A stretch of 15,915 nucleotides of DNA from Candidatus Sulfotelmatobacter sp. Lineage in GTDB: Bacteria; Acidobacteriota; Terriglobia; Terriglobales; Acidobacteriaceae. The stretch is from NCBI GenBank assembly GCA_030037515.1, contig JASHRE010000797.1:1-15915 (forward strand), read 5' to 3'. A model generated the notes under the pieces. That model ran no database searches. It was given only the letters and a program-made list of their open reading frames with translations, and was not told the origin of the DNA. This document shows, piece by piece, positions 6,696 to 14,016 of the stretch. The translations under genes were made by a program, and so were the position numbers. How positions within the stretch are numbered: the stretch's first letter is position 1; each line of letters begins with the position of its first letter.

Positions 6696-7440
6696 ACAAA
6701 TGATCACGTTGCGCGGTGTTTATTCCTTGCAGGCCGTCATCGCGCACCATTGACCGTGTAGAGATCGGCAACGAACAATCGCAAGGCCGAGCCGTCGGGC
6801 GTGCCGTCGGCAGCCACGATGTTCTCGATCTCAGGCTTGGGAGCGCCGGTGATGTCGCTGCTCGGCGCCAGCGCGCCGGGGACCCGTCGGGCGTGAAACG
6901 GGGACTGTCGGGCAGGCCGCGACGATAGGTCAGCCGGTGGATTCGCGAGCCCACGGCGGACCGAGATGGCTCAACCAATCGCCAATCGATCGCCCGCACG
7001 ATCAGCGCAACTGCGCCGGCCGCTGTGTGCAACCATTTTCCGAGCGGTTTCGATTTTCGTGCCGCAACGCCGGCGGAGCCGGTGAGGGTCGATAGTGATT
7101 CAAGATCGAACGCCAGATCGCGCGCCGACTTGAAGCGCGGCTCGGGCGCTATTTGCAGGCTATGACGAGCGGCGCTGTCGAGCGACCGCCGGGATTTGGT
7201 GTGCGGACGCAAGCAACGGCGGCGGATCGCCGTTCAGGATCCCGGCCATGGTGTCGGCCGTGGTGTCGGATTTGAACGCACGCTGTCCGGTCGGCGTTGC
7301 ACACAAGACGGTGCCGAAACTGAAAACGTCGGTGCGAGCATCGACGGCTCCGCCGCGGACCGGTTCGGGCGACATCTATCCGGCGGTGCCCACTACCACA
7401 CCCATTTCCGCGGCTGGACCGGCGCTCATCGTGGCCGTGC
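6694..7440 (-). pseudogene. Decayed serine/threonine protein kinase fragment
   Basis: Conceptual translation from about 7420 downward gives VVVGTAG-stop-MSPEPVRGGAVDARTDVFSFG, then GQRAFKSDTTADTMAGIL. This is kinase subdomain VIII-X sequence (normally VGTVGYMSPEQVRG...DIFSFG). The expected Tyr codon before MSPE is TAG (7376-7378). After NGDPPPLLASAHQIPA the reading frame shifts at about 7180-7190 and continues as SLDSAARHSLQ...RFKSARDLAFDLESLS, the usual C-terminal end of acidobacterial-type kinases. It then runs through a hydrophobic segment to HRLTYRRGLPDSPRFTPDG, like the first repeat of an extracytoplasmic PD40/WD40 domain. The ATP-binding lobe, catalytic loop and most repeats are absent. 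With a stop, a frameshift and both ends missing, this is a relic. It fills the stretch between the hydrogenase operon and nagA. Confidence 0.82.
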
Positions 7441-7526
7441 GCCAGTTGCATTCCATTTATCGGTTGCCGGCGGTTGTGCGGAACGAAACTGACGACTAGG
7501 ATAAGCTTTTTCAGCAAAGCACCCTC

Positions 7527-8693
7527 ATGAAGACGATATTCGCGGCGCAACACGTTTACACCCCCAGCGAGGAACTTGAGAATGCGTTTATTTCTGTTGA
7601 AGACGGACGCATCAGCCGAGTCTGGCAACAAGAGGAGGCGGAGATCCCGGCGGACGCAAAGGTGGTTAACTTTGGCGACGCCGTTCTGGCGCCCGGCTTT
7701 CTCGACATCCATATTCACGGAGGGGCGGGAGTAGATGCGATGCGAGCTCCGGCATCGGAAATGCCGCGGTTGGGCAAGTTTCTCGCGTCCCATGGCGTGA
7801 CCGGATATTTCCCGACCACCGTTGCTGCTCCCATGGACGCAACTTGTGCGGCGCTGGAGCGTCTGGCGGACGCGATTGAGTCCGAGCAAAACGGGCATCC
7901 TGCGACGGCGAAGGCCGTGGGTATTCATCTGGAAGGTCCGTTCTTGAGTCACAAAAGACGTGGGGTGCATCCGCCGGAAAATCTTGTCGCTCCCACGGTT
8001 GCAATCTTCGACCGTCTATGGCAGGCGGCCCGCGGCCAGGTGCGCATGATGACGATTGCCCCTGAACTCCCCGGCGCATTGGAAGTGATTGCGGAAGCGG
8101 CGCGGCGAAAAGTGTGCGTCAGCATCGGACACTCGGACGCCGAAATGCCGATTGCGCAGCAGGCGGTGCGAGCGGGCGCACGGCATGCGACTCACACGTT
8201 TAACGCCATGCGTCCGCTGGATCATCGCGATCCGGGGATTTTGGGAGAAGTGCTGACTGACAACACTTTGAGTGCCGACATTGTTGCTGACGGCATTCAC
8301 TTGTCGCCCGCCGTCGTTCAGATTTTTCTGCGGGCCAAGGGAACCGAACGCGCCGTTTTGATCACTGACGCGATTTCGGCGACCGGAATGCCGGACGGGC
8401 AGTATCAGCTCGGTCCGATCGAGGTGGAGGTGAAGGACGGCAGGTGCACGTCGGGGGGAAGCCTGGCCGGCAGCGTGTTAACCATGGATCGAGCCGTGCG
8501 TAATGTCACGCAATTTTCGAACTGGACCTTGCGAGATGCGGTTCGCGCCGCCACTTTGAACGCGGCACGAGCGGTCGGCACGATGAAGGATTACGGAACT
8601 CTTGTTCCGGGGGCTCGAGCCAACTTCGTCGTGCTCAACTCGAACGGTGAGGTTCTGAAAGCGTTCGTGGGTGGGCGGGAGTCTCAACCCTAG
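7527..8693 (+). CDS. nagA: N-acetylglucosamine-6-phosphate deacetylase
   Basis: Cytoplasmic amidohydrolase (388 aa) that removes acetate from GlcNAc-6-phosphate, in amino-sugar and cell-wall recycling or chitin use. Visible family motifs are HIHGG (residues 62-66, metal site region), HLEGPFLSHKRRGVHP with metal ligand Glu136, GHSDA with His202, ATHTFNAMRPLDHRDPG with His223, and the catalytic Asp281 in ITDAISATGMPDG. Length and motif order match normal NagA, and the gene looks intact. There is no clear Shine-Dalgarno before the ATG, although the start fits the family N-terminus. It stands alone, without nagB or a sugar transporter beside it. Its stop shares the palindromic CTAG with the stop of the convergent downstream gene. 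Confidence 0.97.
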   Translation: MKTIFAAQHVYTPSEELENAFISVEDGRISRVWQQEEAEIPADAKVVNFGDAVLAPGFLDIHIHGGAGVDAMRAPASEMPRLGKFLASHGVTGYFPTTVAAPMDATCAALERLADAIESEQNGHPATAKAVGIHLEGPFLSHKRRGVHPPENLVAPTVAIFDRLWQAARGQVRMMTIAPELPGALEVIAEAARRKVCVSIGHSDAEMPIAQQAVRAGARHATHTFNAMRPLDHRDPGILGEVLTDNTLSADIVADGIHLSPAVVQIFLRAKGTERAVLITDAISATGMPDGQYQLGPIEVEVKDGRCTSGGSLAGSVLTMDRAVRNVTQFSNWTLRDAVRAATLNAARAVGTMKDYGTLVPGARANFVVLNSNGEVLKAFVGGRESQP

Positions 8694-9079
8694 TTCGGTT
8701 TGCGCAGCTTCCAGTCGGCCAGGTGGCGCAGCAGCATCAGTTCATCCACGCGCGAGAGCTTGTCGAGAAACGAGCCTCCCGTTTTCGAAGCCTCCTCGGT
8801 TTCAGTTTTTGCCGCCGCGGACGATCGCAGCTGATCCCCGAGTTCCGGTTCGTTGTTCATCACCTGCGCATAAAACCAGAGAAAATGCCGCATCTGATCG
8901 AGAGCCAGCCGCAGCGTCTCGATCGGCTCAGTCTCGGAAAGCGAATTCAGAGCTTCCATCAGCTCCGGATCGTTGGGCGCCTGCATGGCAGCACAATTGA
9001 GTTCCTGCTGGATGGTGCGCAGGTCTTCGGTGACACGCGCGATGCGCAGATGCAGGTCGTTCATATCTTCTCGCGGCAT
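8690..9079 (-). CDS. Hypothetical helical protein (129 aa)
   Basis: Not recognised. The sequence is almost entirely helical and charged: an N-terminal amphipathic stretch LHLRIARVTEDLRTIQQELN, a central HFLWFYAQVMNNEPELGDQL segment, and a C-terminal LDKLSRVDELMLLRHLADWKLRKPN. There is no signal peptide, membrane segment or metal motif. A GAGGAAG stands 8 bases before the ATG at 9079, supporting this start over the internal ATG at 9064. It converges with nagA, and the two stop codons are read from the two strands of one CTAG. Confidence 0.7.
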   Translation of the reverse strand: MPREDMNDLHLRIARVTEDLRTIQQELNCAAMQAPNDPELMEALNSLSETEPIETLRLALDQMRHFLWFYAQVMNNEPELGDQLRSSAAAKTETEEASKTGGSFLDKLSRVDELMLLRHLADWKLRKPN

Positions 9080-9339
9080 GGTTTCGCTTCCTCAACATCT
9101 CATCGGCAGGTGAAAGGGAATAGATGTCCCACGGGCATGCGCTTTGGTAATTCCGCAATTACTTTGGTCGCGACCATCGTCATGAGCGCAAAAGCCTTGA
9201 GCCACACGGCTTTCCGCTCGATTTCCCCGCGGCCCAAAGGCCCTCGAAATCGTTCATCCGGCCAGTTCCGTTCGGACGACAACCTTCAGTACGCCGTTTG
9301 TTCGGAAAGACTGCGCTGCGTTTGTGGTACAAATCCGCC
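9080..9339. other. Divergent intergenic region with a GTAATT/AATTAC inverted repeat
   Basis: About 260 bases between the divergent 129-residue gene and the permease gene. I see no convincing gene. GTAATT (9147-9152) and AATTAC (9157-9162) form a 6-bp inverted repeat with a CCGC spacer, in an otherwise G+C-rich region. This is a possible operator for either gene, but a weak one. No clear -35/-10 pair was found. Confidence 0.35.
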
Positions 9340-10650
9340 GTGACTGAAACGAAGGTTCAGGCCGTGGGCGAGGAAGGACTGGTACGCGTGATTGGCCGAT
9401 GGAGCCTGGCCGCGCTGACCATCAACTCCATCCTGGGCAGCGGAATTTTCGGGCTGCCCTCCGAAGTGGCCGACCTGCTCGGACGTTGGAGCCCACTGGC
9501 CGTCATTGTTGCCGGTTTGGCCATGGCGGTCATTGTTGCCTGTTATGCCGAAGTTGCCTCACAGTTCAGCGAAACCGGCGGCACTTATCTCTATGCGCGA
9601 GAGTCCCTCGGACGTTTCGTTGGCTTGCAGGTGGGGTGGATGACCATGCTCAGCCGCTTCACCGCTTGTGCCGCCAACGCCAACCTGCTCGTGATTTACC
9701 TCGGTGAGTTCTGGCCGCGAGCCCCCCAGCCGCTGGTGCGTTTCTGTGTGATCACGGCATTGCTTGGAATACTGACGCTGGTGAATTATCGCGGAGTCAG
9801 GGGCGGAACGCTGGTCAGCAACGCGTTTGTGATCGCAAAACTCGCGCCACTGATTTTGGTCTGCATCGTGGGTGGAATTTATCTGGTGACGCATGCCGCG
9901 GTGGCGCAACCGACGCCATCGATTGGCGTGCATTCCTGGAGAAGCGCGCTCTTGCTGCTATTTTTCGCCTACGGAGGGCACGAGGCCGCGTTGAACCCAA
10001 TGGGCGAGGCGAAGAATCCCAAACGCGACGCGGCTTTCGCCCTCTTCCTCGCTCTTGCGGTGGTCACCTTGATTTATGTGATCATTCAGTTCGTGGTTGT
10101 CGGCACGGTGCCCGCGGCGATGCCAAGCGAGCGTCCCCTGGCCGATGCCGCTCGCGTCGTTCTGGGACGCGGCGGCGCGACGCTGGTTGCCATGGGCGCG
10201 CTAGTTTCGGTTTATGGATATCTCAGCGCCAACCTTCTTACAGCGCCGCGTCAGATCTTCGCTCTGGCGGAGCAGCGCGACTTCCCGCGGCTTTTCGGTT
10301 CCGTACATCCTGATTTCAAAACGCCGCACCTGGCGATTCTCGTCTTCGCGTTCCTTACTTGGAGCCTCGCTATGGCCGGCGGTTTCACCTGGAATGTCAC
10401 GCTTTCCGCCGTCTCCCGATTGTTCTATTACGCCGCCATCTGCGTCGCTGTACCGGTGCTGCGCCACCGGCAAGCGCAATCGGCGTGGTTTCGGATTCCC
10501 GCCGGACCTGTTTGCGCGAGTGTGGGCGTCGCGATCTGCCTGGTTCTGGTGACGGGCGCCGACTTCAGCAAGTCGCTCATCCTTCTGTCGACCGTTGCTA
10601 TAGCTTTCGTGAATTGGACCGTGGTGCGCACGAGATCATCCGCGATGTAG
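9340..10650 (+). CDS. APC-family amino acid permease
   Basis: Inner-membrane transporter of the amino acid-polyamine-organocation superfamily with about 12 predicted helices. The first helix holds the family signature AALTINSILGSGIFGLPS, whose Gly-rich break binds the substrate backbone. Helix 6 contains FFAYGGHEAALNPMGEAKNP, matching the FAYxGxE/GExKNP motif. Further hydrophobic segments run evenly to the C-terminus. The substrate cannot be told from sequence. The start is uncertain: I chose GTG at 9340 (436 aa). A TTG at 9298 would add 14 residues, and a GTG at 9364, which has an AAGG 8 bases upstream, is also possible. No operon partner is evident, although the PPOX-family gene follows on the same strand after about 70 bases. 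Confidence 0.92.
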   Translation: MTETKVQAVGEEGLVRVIGRWSLAALTINSILGSGIFGLPSEVADLLGRWSPLAVIVAGLAMAVIVACYAEVASQFSETGGTYLYARESLGRFVGLQVGWMTMLSRFTACAANANLLVIYLGEFWPRAPQPLVRFCVITALLGILTLVNYRGVRGGTLVSNAFVIAKLAPLILVCIVGGIYLVTHAAVAQPTPSIGVHSWRSALLLLFFAYGGHEAALNPMGEAKNPKRDAAFALFLALAVVTLIYVIIQFVVVGTVPAAMPSERPLADAARVVLGRGGATLVAMGALVSVYGYLSANLLTAPRQIFALAEQRDFPRLFGSVHPDFKTPHLAILVFAFLTWSLAMAGGFTWNVTLSAVSRLFYYAAICVAVPVLRHRQAQSAWFRIPAGPVCASVGVAICLVLVTGADFSKSLILLSTVAIAFVNWTVVRTRSSAM

Positions 10651-10686
10651 AGAAAATGCGGCGTCCCACAGAATTTGAGTCAAGTC

Positions 10687-10692
10687 TATAAT
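10687..10692 (+). promoter_or_regulatory. Perfect TATAAT -10 element before the PPOX-family gene
   Basis: TATAAT lies 30 bases before the ATG at 10723. A good -35 is not visible at 16-18 bp (TCCCAC at 17 bp). If used, the transcript would start near 10699, which supports the downstream ATG at 10723 over the upstream start at 10675. Confidence 0.45.
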
Positions 10693-10722
10693 GCAAAGGC
10701 AACCTCGAACGCGGAGGATCTC

Positions 10723-11121
10723 ATGCCGCAAGTTATCCCTGAGAAATACCTCGATCTGTTTCAAAAGCGAGCCTTCGCAAGCCTGGCCACTCTGATGCCC
10801 GATGGCACCCCGCAGGTCACGCCGGTGTGGTGCGACTACGACGGCGCACACGTCATTTTCAACTCCGCGCGCGGACGCCAGAAGGATCGGAATGTGCGTC
10901 GCGACCCGCGCGTGGCGATGGCCATCGTCGATCCCGAAAATCCTTATCGCTATCTTGAAATTCGGGGCCGGGTCGTGGAAATCACCGAAGAGGGCGCCGC
11001 GGAGCACATCAACAAGATGGCGAAGAAGTATCTCGGGGTGGATAAGTATCCTTACGCCCAGCCCGGCGAAGTGCGCGTGCTCTACAAGATTCGGCCGGAG
11101 CACACCACGGTCATGGGATAG
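10723..11121 (+). CDS. PPOX-class (pyridoxamine oxidase-like) probable F420-dependent oxidoreductase
   Basis: 132-residue split-barrel flavin/F420-binding protein. It begins MPQVIPEKYLDLF, followed by FASLATLMPDGTPQVTPVWCDYDG (typical first two strands of the family), then NSARGRQKDRNVRRDPRVAMAIVDPENPYRYLEIRGRVVEI, which matches the TIGR03618-like PPOX class. The C-terminus carries the usual YxGxxKYP-like segment (KKYLGVDKYPYAQPGEVRVLYKI). A GGAGG sits 7 bases before the ATG at 10723, so I reject the longer reading from 10675. The exact cofactor (FMN, F420 or haem) cannot be decided, and the physiological substrate is unknown. Confidence 0.88.
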   Translation: MPQVIPEKYLDLFQKRAFASLATLMPDGTPQVTPVWCDYDGAHVIFNSARGRQKDRNVRRDPRVAMAIVDPENPYRYLEIRGRVVEITEEGAAEHINKMAKKYLGVDKYPYAQPGEVRVLYKIRPEHTTVMG

Positions 11122-11128
11122 ATGATGG

Positions 11129-11150
11129 GGACAGTCGCCTTCGCCTGTCC
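11129..11150 (+). repeat. Small hairpin downstream of the PPOX-family gene
   Basis: GGACAG (11129-11134) and CTGTCC (11145-11150) form a 6-bp perfect stem with a 10-base loop, 7 bases after the stop codon. No T-run follows, so it is not a typical intrinsic terminator. It may be a dispersed hairpin element. Confidence 0.4.
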
Positions 11151-11162
11151 GGCGGCCCTCCG

Positions 11163-11219
11163 ATCAGAGCGGTGCTTCAGGGCAGCTCACAGTGACCTCT
11201 GATTCAGGCTTCAGCACCG
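11163..11219 (+). promoter_or_regulatory. Crossed inverted repeats in the leader of the homoserine dehydrogenase gene
   Basis: ATCAGAG (11163-11169) pairs with CTCTGAT (11197-11203). The adjacent CGGTGCT (11170-11176) pairs with AGCACCG (11213-11219). The two 7-bp helices are crossed, not nested, so the RNA could form a pseudoknot or switch between two hairpins. The region ends about 15 bases before the proposed start codon. Function is inferred only. Confidence 0.35.
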
Positions 11220-11233
11220 GTTCGAGGTAACCG

Positions 11234-12259
11234 ATTCGCACCTTCAATCTCTGTTTTCTCGGCTTCGGCAACGTCAATCGCACACTCGTGCGCCTGCTCC
11301 AAGATCGCGCGTCGGAACTGGGAGAGCGGCACGGCGTCTCGTTTCGCGTCACCGGCATCGCCTCGCGCCGCCTGGGATGGATCGCCAATGCGGGCGGACT
11401 GGATTGGGGACGGCTAACCCGGCATCCCGTTGCTCTGCCCGACGTTTGGCGGACAGGACTGTCCGCGCCACACTCCGATGTCCGCTCCTGGCTCGCCGCC
11501 GCCCATGCCGACGTGCTGTTTGAAGCCACATCGCTGAACCTCGAATCCGGACAGCCTGCGATCGATCACATCCGCGCAGCGCTTGAGCACGGAGCCCACG
11601 CCATCACCGCGAATAAGGGCCCAATCCTTCATGCCTACCGCGAACTGCGTGATCTGGCGGCAAAGCGCGGCAGCCGATTTCTGTTCGAATCAACTGTGAT
11701 GGATGGCGTGCCGATTTTTTCCTTGTTCGATCAACTGCCCGCAATCCATCTGCAGGGGTTTCATGGAATTTTGAATTCCACCACCAACGTCATTCTCGGC
11801 GAGATGGAGAACGGCCTCAGCTTCGATGCAGCGCTCAGAAAAGCGCAAGGGCTGGGAGTGGCTGAGACTGACGCCAGTCACGACATCGATGGATGGGATG
11901 CCGCCGTGAAGACCGCGGCTTTGGTCACGGTTCGCATGGACGTTCCAATCCGCCTCGATCAGATCGAGCGCGAAGGCATTCGTGATCTCACGCCGAGCGC
12001 GGTTCGCAATGCGAAGCGCGATGGGTGGCCGTTCAAGCTTGTCTGCCGCGCGCAAAGAACGGCGATTGGAGTTGAGGCCAGCGTGCGTCCGGAGAAAGTT
12101 TTGAGCACGCAGCCCATGGCGCGGATATCGGGCACCTCATCCTATATCTGTTTTGAGACGGACATTTTCCCGGGGTTGGCGATCACCGAGGAAAATCCGG
12201 GATTGTACGCAACCGCGTACGGCATGCTGGCGGATTTTTGGCGAGCGGCGGTCAAATAA
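11234..12259 (+). CDS. Homoserine dehydrogenase, short form, apparent ATT start
   Basis: NAD(P)H-dependent reduction of aspartate semialdehyde to homoserine, for threonine and methionine synthesis. It has the Rossmann motif FLGFGNVNRTLVRLL, AITANKGP with Lys128, NSTTNVIL, and the catalytic stretch AETDASHDIDGWDAAVK (Glu211, Asp222, Lys226). About 341 residues, with no ACT regulatory domain. The open frame begins after a TAA at 11228. It contains no ATG, GTG or TTG before the dinucleotide-binding loop. The first in-frame GTG, at 11288, would delete GFGNVN. The natural N-terminus RTFNLCFLGFGNVN is preceded by ATT at 11234, with GAGGT 5 bases upstream, so ATT appears to replace ATG. A sequencing error or a damaged start is the alternative. 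No other threonine-pathway gene lies nearby. Confidence 0.88.
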   Translation: MRTFNLCFLGFGNVNRTLVRLLQDRASELGERHGVSFRVTGIASRRLGWIANAGGLDWGRLTRHPVALPDVWRTGLSAPHSDVRSWLAAAHADVLFEATSLNLESGQPAIDHIRAALEHGAHAITANKGPILHAYRELRDLAAKRGSRFLFESTVMDGVPIFSLFDQLPAIHLQGFHGILNSTTNVILGEMENGLSFDAALRKAQGLGVAETDASHDIDGWDAAVKTAALVTVRMDVPIRLDQIEREGIRDLTPSAVRNAKRDGWPFKLVCRAQRTAIGVEASVRPEKVLSTQPMARISGTSSYICFETDIFPGLAITEENPGLYATAYGMLADFWRAAVK

Positions 12260-12622
12260 AGCCACAGAAAGGGGGATGAGGTTCAAAGGCGGGTTCCGAT
12301 CTTCTGCACGGCAGTTCCCCGAGCTTATCGGCCGCTGAATCCGGTCCGCGGAGACCGGCAACGTGCACCTCCAGGTGCACAAGCCGCTCCTGGCCAAAAA
12401 TGCTGCGGCCAGGCTCCTCGCCTATTTTCACCTCAAGTTCCGGTTCATCTGCCGGTACGGGATCTTTCACCCATCTACGGCATCTCGTTTTGCCTGGGCG
12501 TGGGCCGCGCGGTGGGAGTCAATGAGCGAGAGACAGCAGTACAAGCCCGAGCGCAGGGGCGACCGCCAAGGCTTTTTGTGAGAGTGCCGGCGCGCATCCG
12601 GCCATATTATGATCTGTTCCTT
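12260..12622. other. Intergenic region with three hairpins, no supported gene
   Basis: About 360 bases between the homoserine dehydrogenase and aminotransferase genes. Short open frames exist on both strands, including one of 72 codons on the minus strand (12252-12470), but none has a recognisable motif or a good start. The central part holds three consecutive perfect inverted repeats. Near the right end a TATTAT (12605-12610) could be a -10 element for the aminotransferase gene, without a well-spaced -35. Confidence 0.5.
12341..12413. repeat. Array of three adjacent perfect inverted repeats
   Basis: Hairpin 1 is CCGGTC/GACCGG (12341-12358, 6-base loop). Hairpin 2 is GTGCACCT/AGGTGCAC (12363-12380, 2-base centre). 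Hairpin 3 is CCTGGCC/GGCCAGG (12389-12413, 11-base loop). They are separated by 4 and 8 bases. There is no T-run after the last one on the plus strand. Possible roles are a structured RNA, operator sites or a complex termination region. Confidence 0.5.
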
Positions 12623-13912
12623 ATGATATCCGCCGAAATTTCTCCTAGGCTCGACCTTGCCTCCATCCGCGCGCAATTCCCTTCGCTCGCGCAAACCGTG
12701 AACGGCCATCCCGCCGTGTTCTTCGACGGACCAGGAGGGACGCAGGTTCCACAATGCGTAATCGACGCCATGTTCCACTACCTGCGCCGCGATAACGCCA
12801 ACAGCGGAGGAAACTATCCGACGAGCCGCCGGACCGACGCCATGATCGCAGGCGCTCGCGCCGCTCTGGCCGACTTTTTTCACTGCGATGCCGACGAAGT
12901 CGTCTTTGGACAGAACATGACTTCGCTGACGTTCGCGTTTTCCCACGCCATTGGGCGCGAACTCAAGCCCGGAGACGAGATCGTAGTCACGCGGCTCGAT
13001 CACGACGCGAACGTCTCGCCCTGGTTGACCATGGCCGAAGATAGGGGCCTGAGGGTTCGCTGGGCTGAGATTCACGACCAGGATTGCACGCTCGACATGG
13101 ACGATCTGGCGTCGAAGATCAATGGCAAAACCAAGCTTGTCGCTGTCGGATACGCCTCCAACGCCGTGGGCACGATCAATCCCGTCAAGAAAATTGTGCA
13201 CCTCGCCCATAAAGTGGGCGCGCTCGCCTTCATCGACGCCGTGCACTATGCGCCGCACGGGCTAATCGATGTGGCGGACCTGGATTGCGATTTTCTGGTC
13301 TGCTCGACCTATAAGTTCTTCGGTCCGCACATGGGCGTGCTCTTTGGCAAGCGCAAGCACCTAAAAGAGCTGCGACCCTACAAAGTGCGCCCTCTGACCG
13401 ACGCCATTCCGTTTCGCTGGGAGTGGGGAACGCTGAATCACGAATGCATCTCCGGGATCACGGCCTGTGTCGAGTACATCGCCGAGATTGGACGTCGAAC
13501 CGGGGATGCCGTTTCTCGACGTTCGGCCATCGAAGCTGCCTACCGCCTGATCCATCGGCATGAACGTGCGTTACTGGAACACGCCATGGCCGGATTGCGT
13601 CAGATTTCCGGACTAAAGATCTACGGCATCACCGATCCGACTCGCTTCGACCGGCGTTGCGGCACGCTGGCCATCCGAATTGAAGGTCACGCGCCTGCCG
13701 AACTCGCCACCAGGCTTGGCGAATGTGGATTCTTTACCTGGGATGGAAACTATTATGCGATCAATCTTACCGAGCACCTCGGGGTGGAAAAATCCGGAGG
13801 CTTCCTGCGGATCGGGCTGGTCCATTACAACACCATGGAAGAAGTCGATCTTTTCGTGAAGGTGTTGCGGGAGATCGTGGGCTGGTCAAAATCCGCAAAC
13901 ACGAAGGATTGA
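12623..13912 (+). CDS. Class V aminotransferase, cysteine-desulfurase-like VC1184 subfamily
   Basis: PLP-dependent fold-type I enzyme (429 aa from the ATG at 12623). It opens LDLASIRAQFPSLAQTVNGHPAVFFDGPGGTQVP, as in the VC1184-type 'cysteine desulfurase-like' family. DHDAN (His127) stacks on PLP, FIDAVHYAPH supplies Asp205 and His208, and STYKFFGPHMG supplies Schiff-base Lys231. SufS/IscS enzymes need a catalytic Cys near the C-terminus (RxGxHCA in SufS). The matching place here reads LRIGLVHYNTMEEVD, without Cys, so sulfur transfer from cysteine is doubtful and the true substrate is unknown. The open frame reaches back to a GTG at 12500, but the extra 41 residues are unlike the family, so the later ATG is preferred. 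Confidence 0.92.
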   Translation: MISAEISPRLDLASIRAQFPSLAQTVNGHPAVFFDGPGGTQVPQCVIDAMFHYLRRDNANSGGNYPTSRRTDAMIAGARAALADFFHCDADEVVFGQNMTSLTFAFSHAIGRELKPGDEIVVTRLDHDANVSPWLTMAEDRGLRVRWAEIHDQDCTLDMDDLASKINGKTKLVAVGYASNAVGTINPVKKIVHLAHKVGALAFIDAVHYAPHGLIDVADLDCDFLVCSTYKFFGPHMGVLFGKRKHLKELRPYKVRPLTDAIPFRWEWGTLNHECISGITACVEYIAEIGRRTGDAVSRRSAIEAAYRLIHRHERALLEHAMAGLRQISGLKIYGITDPTRFDRRCGTLAIRIEGHAPAELATRLGECGFFTWDGNYYAINLTEHLGVEKSGGFLRIGLVHYNTMEEVDLFVKVLREIVGWSKSANTKD

Positions 13913-14016
13913 AGGAAGCGATTCCACGCCGCGCGATGATGGTGTCGCAAAGGGCGTCGGTCGACGCGCGTCGCTCGCTCCGCATGGCAGCCAAACCCGC
14001 CCCCACCAAAATTCGG
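13913..14016. other. Short convergent gap, nothing seen
   Basis: About 100 bases between the stop of the aminotransferase gene and the stop of the secreted 122-residue protein on the opposite strand. I see no terminator hairpin with a T-run and no gene. Confidence 0.5.

Noticed and set aside
7149..7970. 273-codon minus-strand open frame across the start of nagA
   Set aside because: It is the antisense of nagA joined to an out-of-frame part of the kinase relic; composition is Arg-rich, as in shadow frames.
9100..9282. 60-codon minus-strand open frame with a hydrophobic stretch in the gap before the permease gene
   Set aside because: It needs a TTG start with its GAAGG directly abutting, and has no recognisable family; likely chance.
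12252..12470. 72-codon minus-strand open frame in the gap after homoserine dehydrogenase
   Set aside because: No motif, no clear ribosome-binding site, and it spans the three hairpins and the end of the neighbouring gene; not enough to call a gene.
12500..12622. 41-residue N-terminal extension of the aminotransferase from the GTG at 12500
   Set aside because: The extension is Arg-rich and unlike the family; homologues begin near the ATG at 12623.
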